This document shows, in pieces, positions 22,061 to 31,650 of a DNA stretch of 64,000 nucleotides. The DNA is from Adiantum capillus-veneris (taxonomy: Eukaryota; Streptophyta; Polypodiopsida; Polypodiales; Pteridaceae), in NCBI GenBank assembly GCA_014529385.2, contig CM043954.1:93241247-93305246 (forward strand). The letters are read 5' to 3'. The position numbers and the translations under genes are program-made. The notes under the pieces were generated by a model. The model was not told the DNA's origin. It saw only the letters and a program-made list of their open reading frames with translations, and made no database searches. Each line of letters starts with the position of its first letter. Within the stretch, counting starts at the first letter, position 1.

Positions 22061-22749
22061 ACAGGCATCTGTACTAGGCCTGTCGCCCAACATGTATGGC
22101 ACTAAACTTGCCGAGGGCATAGGCTTCTTTCCTTTCCTGTCATCTTTGTCATCTGGCCTTTTCTTTTGTGGACAATTAGCTGCAAAATGACCTTATAAAG
22201 CACTTGTTTTCAGCCTTCAAGACCTTCTTTTCCTCGGGTGTCTTACGCATAAAAGGCTTCCTTTTCTGCTTCCTTGCCTGCGCTCTAGAAGTCTCGGCTG
22301 AACCTTTGCCTTACTTGAACCTAGCTGGCCCCTGGGACGCTTCACGAGCCGCTCTCGTAAAGGGCTGCTTTGCTGAATTTTTCTTTTGTTGCCCTCCTTT
22401 CTCGTTGCTCGCAAAACCCACTGTCTTCTCCTTTCAACAAGGCAAGACCAGTGTTAGCAACAGTGAGGGTAGCCACTCTGTTCTTGGTATAGTAATCGCG
22501 AAGCCCTTTAGGCAACCCACAACAGTACTTCTCAATCTGCTCTGTCAATGGCACAAATCTACAGGAGGTCACTGAGAGTAACGCTTTACAGAACCTCCTA
22601 TTGTACTCCAGCAAGCTCTTGCATGTAGCCGAAGTAAGTTGGTGCCAATCTGTCATGACATCGGCTTCAAATTCATCTGACAGCCAAGTAGATGCAAACA
22701 TTTGCTTGAAGTAAACCCAAGTGGCGGGTGCCTGTCCTTGCATTAACAA
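22061..22749 (-). pseudogene. gag capsid C-terminus and damaged zinc knuckle, element A
   Basis: The frame 22749-22342 has ATWVYFKQMFASTWLSDEFE, LEYNRRFCKALLS and LTEQIEKYCCGLPKGLRDYY, the retrotransposon gag capsid region. Around 22170-22215 a knuckle end (GHFAANCPQKK) follows KCF after a small deletion that removes the second Cys, so the CCHC site is incomplete. Both sides are in different frames. Confidence 0.8.
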
Positions 22750-23831
22750 TGTCGTCCACCATGTGAGTGCTTGTCCTTTAAGAAAGTAGCAGCTTTCCTT
22801 GCTTTAGAGGCCTTCGTAAAATTCCCTCCTGTATGAGCTGTATCAAACTGCTGGAGGAAAGTAAGAGCCTTTGTTTTATCCTCGAAGCCACTAAAGGTGT
22901 TGAACTTCACAGCTGCACCTCCTTCTTTGTATGGTTTTGGCTTCTCTATTGGCCCCAAATTGTCATAGGGAAGTGTTGTAGCATGGGCACTGTAGTAGGG
23001 ACCATTTGTGCCCCTTGGTCATTGAGATTCTGCATTAAAGGTGCCATATCTGGCTGCTGTCCAGAAAAACCAGCCATGCCAAAATTGACCTGTGGCACCC
23101 CAAACTGGCCCTGATTGCTCTGAAAGCCTTGTTGCATGCCAATGTTACCATACATGGGGTTTGGCGTCATGCCATGCATACCCCCAAACACTGTTCCAGG
23201 CATGTACTGCTGGTTTCCAGGCGCATAACCAGCCATATTTTGGAACACGGATCCACCCCCGAAATACCCAGGATGTACCGTGGGTGGTGGAAAAACCCAA
23301 CGCATTGCCTGAAGATTGGTTCCCTATCCATTCAATACAACATTTTGACCCTAAAAGGTGGCGGGCTGAACTGGCAAAACCTGGGAGTAGGGATCCTCGC
23401 CACCTGTTCATGGTCAGGAGCGACCTGTCTAGGAGCCTGACGTGACTCCGCAACATGTGAATGCTCCCTATCTTGCTCAGTCGCATGGGGGACCTGGGCT
23501 TGAGCCTCAACGGGCTCTGTACGCTGAGGGCATTCCCTTGCCTACTGTGACTTTAATGGGGCTTGTAGATAATCCATAAACCTCGGATTTTGCACCAACT
23601 GAGTAAAGACATTCACAGCAGCAACTAATTGTGTCCTGAACGCATCCTCTTCAAAGTGCCCAATCATGAACCCTCGAACCTGTTCTCGCTGTGCCAGTGT
23701 GCATTCACACGAACAAAAGGCGTAGACAGTGGCGGTCATGAACTCTCGCCAACTTCATGCTCTAAAGGAATTGCTTGTCTATGCTAGGAAGAGGAACCCT
23801 CTTCTCTAGCATTGTCTGTCCTGTCAGCCAT
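22743..23831 (-). pseudogene. gag N-terminal region with G/Q/N/M-rich domain, element A
   Basis: The ATG at 23829-23831 opens MADRTDNAREEGSSS followed by TAG. A long stretch in one frame (23305-22946) is rich in Gly, Gln, Asn, Met, Tyr and Phe (for example NMAGYAPGNQQYMPG and QQGFQSNQGQFG), a low-complexity composition like prion-like domains. Then YKEGGAAVKFNTFSGFEDK begins the capsid. Frameshifts and stops separate the parts. The N-terminal composition differs completely from element B, although pol is alike. Confidence 0.75.
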
Positions 23832-23910
23832 AGTGTAATTCCAAGTTCATGTGCTTTGTGTCTTCACCGCAAACCAACCAAGGCTCACTTCTTAAGGAAA
23901 AAGTGATCTT

Positions 23911-23928
23911 GTCCCGGCGAAGGAACCA
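23911..23928 (-). other. primer binding site, tRNA-Glu-like (element A)
   Basis: The minus strand reads TGGTTCCTTCGCCGGGAC immediately after the LTR end. It begins with TGG (pairs with CCA) and matches what I recall of plant tRNA-Glu 3' ends at 16 of 18 bases, not tRNA-Met. Identity of the primer is inferred from memory. Confidence 0.6.
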
Positions 23929-25368
23929 TGGAACCGGCTCGTAGGGCGGTAGACGTTAGCTTCACCCGATTCTTCAACACTTGACTTTACGACACAAAGC
24001 AATGACTTAAAAGGACCCTGTAACTGAGACCGAATTACACTTCAAGACAAATAGCACGGCCAGGAAGCTAGAATGCTTCCAAGCAGACAGCGACACCTGT
24101 AGGCCCCAAAGGTTGGCGCCCATTTCTTTATTCTTTAACAGAGGGAATAAAACCTGTGGTTCCCTACAAGCTGCCCCGCACAATCTGAGCTGAATTCCAT
24201 CTGTTCTAGCCCGATTTTGAAGCATAACTGTACTAGGACCCTTCACAGTCAGTATACCTGCGCATTAGATGACTCTCCCGATGCATACGGACACTTTGCA
24301 AAACCTGGCGAGAATCTGCAGCACGCTGAATTCTCTGTTTTCTGCTCCGAAAATGCGCCAGATCACCTGTACAACGGTCCCCTCACGTCCCCGAACCTCC
24401 TAGGGGTATTAGGGAACGTTTAGAGCCGAAACCCTAAACCTGCAAAAATACACAGCAGGCCGTAATTCCCTGTTTCGGGCTCCGTTTCTCGTGTCGGTCG
24501 CATCCGTAGCAAGTCCTCGAGCTCCCGCACCTGTAGGGCTACTTGCCCTTTAAATCGGACGAGATTTCACACGTGAAACCTCTCCGAATTCACCTGTACC
24601 TACGGGGGATCCAATACCTGTGCAAGAGGCTCTTGCCTCGGCAATCGCGCATGAACCCACATAACTGTACATTGGTCAAATGAAAAGCCCACTAGAGGGG
24701 CATAACATACTGCTCATAGGGGAGAGAGAGAGAGAGAGAGAGAGCAGTGCGTAGCGTGCAGGGCATCACTCTTGGCACCGCACTGTACATAAGAGGGAAA
24801 GGAAGCACTACATAGCTCTTGCAACCTGTTGCAATCCACCTACAACTGAAAAAGGCACCCCCTTCCTCTCGTAGACTCCCCTCAAAGTTGCAGAAGTGCT
24901 CACAGAGTGACACCTCGCCCCAATTTCCGACTTTGGCCAACTTTGCTAAAAATATCTCGACTGGTGCGCCAGTTGACTTGGCAGCAGAGCAATAAAATGT
25001 TCCCCTTGTCATTCCAGAGGTAATGACGTGAACACATTTCACGGCCCAAAATAGCAATTCCCTAAATTTTAGGAGATGCTTCCACGGCACTCACATTGGT
25101 CATCTGACCATCAATCACCACTGGAACCACATCGAAAAATGCAATGTCGGCCAGCTATCAGGTGATTTACACTTGTAGCCCCACCGTGGCTAACCTTAGT
25201 CCATTTGCCCAACTTCAGTGCTCACTGGCCGTCCGGCCTAGACTCTCACTGTCGGCCTCACACCATGCAACTCGGGCATTGGCATTTCCAGAGGGGTACT
25301 TTAAAACAAGTCAAATAAAATTCCCCCAAAAAGAAATCAACAAGTAAAGTTGCCACAGACTCGTGACA
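23929..25368 (-). repeat. 5' LTR of element A (1440 bp)
   Basis: TGGAACCGG to CGTGACA, partner of 16746-18192, with target duplication TCGTC outside. It contains an uninterrupted GA run at about 24722-24744, absent as a long run from the left LTR, and an AAACCCTAAA telo-box word near 24428. Confidence 0.92.
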
Positions 25369-25373
25369 TCGTC

Positions 25374-25376
25374 TCT

Positions 25377-25461
<85 letters not shown>

Positions 25462-25613
25462 GCACTCTCATGCACTAATCTTCCACTCTTGTTTTGGTCA
25501 TTGCACACTCTCTCTCTAAGGAAGGCTCTCCCTTCCACTAAGTAAAAGGAACCTTGAGCACTCACTAATCACTCATCCTCAGCTTACACCATCATTCACT
25601 TCCGTTGCACATT
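25374..25613 (+). repeat. diverged family C-like LTR, right part
   Basis: It carries AAGGAACCTTGAGCACTCACTAATCACTC and CATTCACTTCCGTTGCACATTGCA in order, matching the last 90 bases of family C LTRs. It is the continuation of 16078-16745 after removing element A. No primer site follows, so it may be a solo LTR. Confidence 0.65.
25379..25460. repeat. (CT)41 microsatellite
   Basis: A perfect CT run of about 82 bases directly after the target duplication of element A, in the pyrimidine-rich part of the host LTR. Confidence 0.97.
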
Positions 25614-26070
25614 GCAAAATGTCGAAACAGATAGCTGAGATGGCCAAAACGAGATCTTCAGTGGGAAAGATGGAGACCTGGTGAAAGGAAAGCCCAACTC
25701 GCTGCCACTGCCTCCACCCCCTCCCTCTGCGCACGTTCTTGCAAGTTGCAACCCTTCTCCCTCGCCGTCTCTCTCCCCCTCCCCCCCCCCCCCCCCCCCA
25801 ACCAGCTCTCGCAGTGCCCTGCCCTGCCCTGCACTCACCATGCAGCCAGCGAGCGTGCAGCACGCCTCAGCCTTCGGCCCCCATCTTCAGCGCCCGCCCA
25901 CCCCTAGCTCTCCCACCTCAACCCGCCAGTCCGCCCCTTGCGCTCCTGCATTCTTTCACCTCCCCCCCCCCCCCTCCATCCTCTCTGTTAAGCTCGCAGA
26001 AGTTTGTCCCTGCAGCCTTCTGGGAGCTTCGCGTCATTTTCGCCCTCTTCGACTCAGCAGCAGAAACGGA

Positions 26071-26880
26071 ATGGTGGCTTCTGCTCCACCTCAGAGGGAC
26101 TCCACTGAAGCTCCCTCGCCCGACACCGCGGAGCCGACCCTTCGACTTGCTCTTTTGCCAAAAGAGCAAGCGAGCTTGATGGCCGAAGTGGAGCGCTTGC
26201 AAGCCACTTCGGTTATCTGTAAGATCATTGGCACTCAGCCCAGTCGGGGCGAGGTTCGGGATTTACTACAGGCCCGTCTTCTCTCCGATGTGGGCAAGAT
26301 CACCGATGTCCAGATCCTCGGGAGAGGCTACTACCAGGTCGAGTTCAAGTCTACAGATATGACGACCAAGGTGATTTCGATGAACCCACTCAGCATTAGA
26401 GCAGCTCGAGCTTACTTCCGACGTTGGCATCACGGTTTTGACCCTACTACAAGTGTGCTCGAGGAGGAGGCGGACTTGCCGATTTCGGTCTGTTTCCCAG
26501 GCCTAAGGCAAGAGTACGATCCCCTCCTACCCAGGATTGGTTCCATGTTTGGGACAGTTCTGGAGTCTCCACGCACGGCAACTTCAGTTGTGGTCAAGGC
26601 CGCAGGTCTACCTACTGTGCGGGTTCTCGTTCATGACACGCACTCCCTCCCCAAGGTGGTACTGCTGCCTAGGGTGAGTTGGGGATGGATCAGCCACAGT
26701 GTGGAGTATTCGAGTCTCCCGAACCAATGTTTCATTTGCAGGCAGATGGGCCATATGGCTAAGGCCTGTCCTCGTAGGAGACCACGACCCACAGTGCATG
26801 CGCTGCCTCCCAAGGCTGAGCATGCCAAGCATGCTAGATACACAATATGCACAGGTTGGTACATCGAAAGAGACCAGTGA
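26071..26880 (+). CDS. LINE (L1-type) ORF1, DUF4283 plus CCHC zinc knuckle
   Basis: An open frame from ATG 26071 gives about 269 residues. After an acidic-proline start comes a DUF4283-like fold (VICKIIGTQPSRGEVRDLLQ, GRGYYQVEFKSTDMTTKVI, RAARAYFRRWHHGFDP), then SVCFPGLRQEY, and one knuckle CFICRQMGHMAKAC (26728-26769). DUF4283 plus CCHC is the gag-like ORF1 of plant L1 elements, an RNA-binding chaperone. The frame is also open upstream to 25681, but that part is proline runs from poly-C, so I prefer 26071. It stops at 26878-26880. The proline-rich continuation lies in another frame. Confidence 0.8.
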   Translation: MVASAPPQRDSTEAPSPDTAEPTLRLALLPKEQASLMAEVERLQATSVICKIIGTQPSRGEVRDLLQARLLSDVGKITDVQILGRGYYQVEFKSTDMTTKVISMNPLSIRAARAYFRRWHHGFDPTTSVLEEEADLPISVCFPGLRQEYDPLLPRIGSMFGTVLESPRTATSVVVKAAGLPTVRVLVHDTHSLPKVVLLPRVSWGWISHSVEYSSLPNQCFICRQMGHMAKACPRRRPRPTVHALPPKAEHAKHARYTICTGWYIERDQ

Positions 26881-27380
26881 TCAGCCACCTGATGATTGGC
26901 AACAGGTGCCTAGCCGCCGCCCTCAGGGGAGAGCTCGCCCCACTGCTCCTGGTGACGGACCTTCTGCAGCTCAACAGCACTAGGTTCCGACTGGGAACCG
27001 TTTTGACCCCCTTCAGCAGGACCTGCCTGAGGAGGCCCCGTCCGCTTCAGTTCCTCCACCACCGCCTCCTCCTCCCTCAGCCACTGCCACCCCACCTCCC
27101 TCCCCCCCACCTCCACCTTCGCCTCCCGCCCCTCCTCTCTTGCCGATGGGGCCCACAGCCTCGTCTCTCGACCCCTCCGCCACTCCTCCTCAGATGCAAG
27201 GTATTGGAGACGCTTCTGCCGCGAGACGTTCTCTTGGTAGTGCTTTTGCCATGTGGCTCGAGAGGGACAGCCCGCTAAAAAATTCCTGAGGGACAATCAA
27301 TTTGCTCTTTTTGTTAAGGAGTTCGCTTCTCCTTTCGGCTCTTTTGATCAAGGAGTTGGCTTCTCCTTTCGTCCAAATCA
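26881..27380 (+). pseudogene. LINE ORF1 C-terminal remnant
   Basis: Overlapping frames show DDWQQVPSRRPQGR, then a long Pro/Ser-rich stretch (27040-27150) and AFAMWLERDSPLKN before stops at about 27285. This fits the disordered tail of the ORF1 upstream after frameshifts. No endonuclease or RT follows here. Confidence 0.6.
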
Positions 27381-27389
27381 AAACTCTTG

Positions 27390-28703
27390 ATATTCCGGCG
27401 TAGTAAAATTAGCCATCACACTCAGACCGCACTGATCTTCCACAGGTGTCTTGATGCACTAAAATTACCAGTAACCCAGGCAATCTCATCCAATCAGGAA
27501 TATTCAGTGGTTGGCACATCACAATGCAACACAAATTCTCACATATGCATGTTACAAGACACAACGAACAACGCAGTTGAGCACTCCCCCGAGACAAACG
27601 ATCTGCGGTACGAAGCTACTCAACGACTATCTCATCATTCCCCCCGCAAATAACCTAAAAGGTCCGGGCCATGGATTCAGAGAACTGGTACAACCAAATG
27701 CTCCCCAAATTGCAATCTACGTTGCTTGGAGGTTCAAGCATATAACCAAATGCTCCCGAGACATCGATCTGTGTCGTTTGGAGGTTTTCTAGCATACAAC
27801 GGAACGCTCCCCGGACATCCGCCTGCGTCGTTCCAAGGTTTTCAAATGCACAACAAAACAATCCCCAGTCATCGGCTTACGTCGTTCCGGGGCTCAAACA
27901 ATACCAAAACACTATTTCTCACTTCTCCCCCCGAGAGTAAAATCACCAATCAATGAAACCAATATTAAAATCAGAGTCAAACAGTTCAAATCGGCACCAG
28001 GACAAGTTCAAGACACATACCATCCATTTCAAACAAATTCCAAACAGGATCACCAAACAAGTTCAAACAAAACTTATTATTAAAAAACAATCTCGACATC
28101 AATCGAGCTCGAAAAGTTGAATGACTTTCCATCCTGAAACTGAAAGATGTCAAGAAATTTCAAGTTATAATCTCCTAGGGTTTCCATGGCAAGCATTTCA
28201 GAATACCCCACTCTGTCAAAAGTTGCACTCCGAAGGAAGATCTCAAAAACCATATAACTTCGGGCAAAATTTTTCTTGAAAGATTGCGAAATCCTTGAAG
28301 TGTGCGGCTAGGTAGCTATAGACATCAACCTCTATAAGGCACTCCTTCTAAGAAAAACAGTGACTCGAAACAAATCTTGGATCCTTCTCTTGCAAGTGAT
28401 CTTTCTGGCTTATGCCATGTAAGACATGAGCGATGAAGACAGGAGCGCGCCCGAGGCGCAATGAAGTAGGGTGTAGGTGCCTAATAGATCCGAGGTCAGA
28501 GCACGAAGATTCTTCAAATAAAATTCCAATAGACCTTGGAAGTGCCATCGTGCTCTGTCTGCTCTTTGATAGGACCGGTATGCTTTGAGAAAAGCACACG
28601 CCTGATGCTCTGATACCACTGTCACAAGATGGACACCACGTGCCAATAGAAAAGAACAAATTGAACAGACTTTTAGCACTTCAATAACAACTGAAACTGA
28701 AAG
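27390..28703. other. noncoding region with degenerate 60-bp repeats and a minus-strand primer site
   Basis: No convincing gene. 27640-27910 contains about four degenerate direct repeats of roughly 60 bp (landmarks AATGCTCCC..., RACATCG.., GTCGTT.GGAGGTT). At 28607-28618 the minus strand reads TGGTATCAGAGC, and TGTCACAAG at 28620 could be the edge of a minus-strand LTR. No coding domain was found for it, so a small noncoding LTR element is possible. Confidence 0.5.
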
Positions 28704-28895
28704 TGTTGGGGTATAAAGCCCAATGTGGTCGCCCAGGTAAGTGGGCGGGCCGCCAGGTATGTACACATATTCTTTTGTAAAAACCTAATAAGAACTCACT
28801 ATGCTCTACACATTACAGTAGAGCGAGTTCACCATATCGTCGTGCTCTTCTTCTCGCACTCTCTCTCGCGTCGCACTTCCGCTCGTACTCCTTCA
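28704..28895 (+). repeat. copia 5' LTR (192 bp)
   Basis: TGTTGGGG to CTCCTTCA. It contains a pyrimidine-rich TCTTCTTCTCGCACTCTC stretch near the end. Pairs with 34062-34253. Confidence 0.93.
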
Positions 28896-28897
28896 AC

Positions 28898-28909
28898 TAG
28901 TATCAGAGC
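28898..28909 (+). other. primer binding site, Met-type with one change
   Basis: TAGTATCAGAGC two bases after the LTR. It differs from the usual Met site by G-to-A in the second base. Confidence 0.8.
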
Positions 28910-29995
28910 TCAGATCGAGGCTCGGGGCAGCACTGCAGGAGGCTAGAGTCACCAACTCAGATTGGAGTGAAATTCGACAGGCGAAGACATGGCCCCAAAT
29001 CTCGTGGGTGATGCCCGAAGGACTCGATGTTGTCAGAATTTCATTCAAAGGTCATCTCGGCCACCGTTCGGCTTCGACAAAGGTCTGCGCAGGCCATTTT
29101 CGACTACGTGGTCTCGACGGGTGCAGATCCGACTCTGCGAATTTGGGGTTTTCGGCCTACGACTGCAGGTGCTGAGGATATCGACACTCCCAGAGTGTTG
29201 ATTTGTGGCTGTCTACACATCGAAGGACGGCTCACAGTTCTTGGAGGCGTGTCACATACGACACGGGCGCATCTACACACAGACTATAGGCGGCATCCAC
29301 TAGTTCATCAGGTAGCTTGTGTTTGCTGCTTGATATTCCAGATTTCATCCTGACATTGCAGGTACTTCTACATGGGATGTATTGTCAGAGATGATGTATG
29401 TCTGTTGAGGGTTTGCTGGCTGTGAGTCACGCAGCAAACAACCGCCGCAGCGGTTACAGCATACAGTGGGAAATTTGTGGATGTATGACTTTGTGGGAAA
29501 TCTATGTACTGTCAGATTTACTGCAGCCTTTGTTGAGGGTCGAGTGAGGTTTTATTGAGCTGGGGGATTCTCGAATGTTGAGATCCTTTCAGTGATACAG
29601 GTCTTGGAGCGATCCCTCGAGCACCCTTAGATAGGCAGCTAGGATGTATTGACTGTGAGTTAGACAGTTGGGATTGCATCTTTGCTTTACTGCCGTTGAG
29701 GCATTGTCACAGTCTATGCTTACAGGACAGTGACAGGACAATGAGAGACAGTACAAGTGCAGGACAGGTTTACCCGCAGCTTACAATGTCAGAGAGACAG
29801 TGTTTTTTGAGCTGTTTTTTGTTCTGTTTTTTGAGTACACCAGAGCCATTTTACATAGGAGACTCTACCGAAATTTATGCAGAATCTGAAGCTTTCTTGG
29901 TTCATTTGACAGGTTGATATTGATTCAAAGGTCAGTTTACAGGGGAAACTCTACCGAATTTTTCCCAAGAAAGTAAACTACTGTGAAGCGTAGCT
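28910..29995 (+). other. untranslated leader of copia element
   Basis: About 1.1 kb between the primer site and the gag ATG, longer than is usual for copia elements. No domain is seen in its short frames. It may hold packaging signals, which I cannot identify. Confidence 0.55.
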
Positions 29996-30697
29996 ATGGC
30001 TGGATCACAAGACACTGCTCTTTACAATATCAAGAAGCTGGATGGAACCAATTTCCCATTGTGGAAGCAGCAGATTTGGCACGTGTTGGTACAAAAGAAG
30101 CAGATAAAACCTATAAAGCTCAAGGGGATAAAACCAGAAGATATGGACGAAGATGAATGGAGCGAAATGGATGAATTGGCACTTTCTACCATTATGCTTA
30201 CTTTGATAGAAAGCGTTTACTTCAATGTAGCAGACGAGATGTCGGCTTATCAAGCATGGTTAAAGCTGAGTGATCTTTATGAGAAGCACAGTGCAGCTTC
30301 ACAGGTATACTAGCTAAAGAAGCTTGTTGACTTGAAGATGAAAGAAGGGGCACCTATGTCCAATCATCTGAATGAATTCAACACAATCTATAGTCAGTTG
30401 TCAGCTCAAGGTGTCAAGTTTGATGAACCTGTTAGAGCTATGTTCCTGTTGATCACATTGCCGGAAAGTTGGGACATTTTTCGCACAGCTTTGAGTAATT
30501 CTGCACCTCCATAAGGTTTGAACATAGCAGGTGTAGAAGGAAGTCTGCTTACTGAAGAAACCAATAGAAAGACAATGGACAAAGGCAAAGGAACAGCCTT
30601 AGTTGTCAGAGGAAGGACCAAAGAAAAGTACAAAGGTGGAAAGAGGAATCAGTCTCGTAGCAAGTCCCGCAGTGCTAAAGGCAAGAGTGACATATAA
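29996..30697 (+). pseudogene. copia gag
   Basis: ATG 29996 opens MAGSQDTALYNIKKLDGTNF, followed by PLWKQQIWHVL and the capsid blocks AYQAWLKLSDLYEKHS, KLVDLKMKEG and FNTIYSQLSAQGVKFDE. In-frame stops at 30311-30313 (TAG), 30512-30514 (TAA) and 30695-30697 (TAA, just before the zinc knuckle) each fit a Gln codon changed by one C-to-T. The frame otherwise stays open across all three. Confidence 0.87.
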
Positions 30698-31075
30698 TGC
30701 TACCATTGTGGCAAGAAGGGTCACATGAAAAGAGACTGCAGAGAATGGAAAGCAAAAAAAGGCAATGAGAAAGCTGAAGACCATGGTGAGAAGAACAAGT
30801 CCTCAATGAAGATTCAAGAAATAAATGTGACAAACACTGTTGCAGTGGATGACAGTCTAGTGTCAGGAGACATCTACTTCTTGAAGAATACAATGGACTC
30901 AGCTCTTCTTACAGCATCTGATGGAAATGCACTGAGTGACTGGATTATCGACTCAGGGGCATCACTTCATGTGTCTCCAAACAAGGAGTGGTTTACCTCT
31001 TATGTGACCACTAAAGATCATGTTCGGCTAGGCAATGGGCAGACATGTGAGATCGTGTTGAAGATCTTCAATTGA
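30698..31075 (+). pseudogene. copia nucleocapsid knuckle and protease
   Basis: It starts with the intact CCHC knuckle CYHCGKKGHMKRDC directly after the TAA at 30695-30697. A Lys/Glu-rich linker follows, then the protease motif DWIIDSGASLHVSP near 30940 and VRLGNGQTCEIV near 31025. A one-base loss near 31057 shifts the frame. Confidence 0.88.
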
Positions 31076-31650
31076 AGTTTCAGAATGGCTCTTCTTTCAC
31101 GCTGAAGAATGTGAGACATGTTCCCGCAATTACAAAGAGCTTGATCAGCACAGGTTTACTTGATGATGCTGGCTACGTCATCACTTTTGGATAGAACATG
31201 TGGAAGATATCCAAGGGTTCTATGACAGTAGCACATGGAGTAAAGTCTGGAGGACTTTACATGATTTATGTATCAAATGTCTCTAAAAATGTAATCAATG
31301 TAACCGAGCAGCCGAACGTTTCTTTGTGGCATTGCCGGTTATGACATATGTCCAAGAAGGGAATGGAAATCTTGTCTCGTTTTGGTTCTTTGCCTGGCTT
31401 TTCATTTAATGATTTTGAATTCTGTGAACATTGTCTGTATGGTAAGCAAACACAGCAGCCACATAAACATAGAAGCAGTAGAAGAGATACACAGTTGGCA
31501 CTTGTTCATAGTGATTTGTGTAGACCTATGCCTAACCTATCTCTAGGGGGAGCTTCTTACTTTATGACATTTATAGATGATTAATCGAGGAAAGTATGGG
31601 TTTACTTTCTCAAGCACAAGGATGAAGCGTTTAGTGTTTTCAAAACGTTT
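31076..31650 (+). pseudogene. copia integrase zinc region and start of core
   Basis: It continues with NGSSFTLKNVRHVPAITKSLIST, KISKGSMTVAHG, then the zinc region (LWHCRL, HMSKKGMEILSRFG, CEHCLYGKQTQ) and LVHSDLC at the first catalytic Asp. Stops lie at 31192-31194 (TAG), 31342-31344 (TGA) and 31582-31584 (TAA in the FIDD block). All fit single C-to-T changes. Confidence 0.87.

Larger units (their letters stand above)
16746..25368 (-). mobile_element. Ty3/gypsy chromodomain element A, complete but degraded
   Basis: LTRs at 16746-18192 and 23929-25368, target duplication TCGTC at 16741-16745 and 25369-25373, a primer site at 23911-23928 and a polypurine tract at 18194-18205. The order on the minus strand is gag, protease, RT, RNase H, integrase, chromodomain-like tail. 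It is nested in a diverged family C-like LTR. Several in-frame TAG codons and indels break it. Confidence 0.93.

Noticed and set aside
25363..25565. Reading frames of Ser-Leu or Arg-Glu repeats over CT/GA microsatellites (also at 54061, 61935 and 62297)
   Set aside because: Translation of a dinucleotide repeat, not genes.
25681..26070. N-terminal extension of LINE ORF1 from ATG 25681
   Set aside because: Low-complexity proline encoded by C-runs, and it overlaps the region just after the LTR end. The ATG at 26071 gives a normal ORF1 start.
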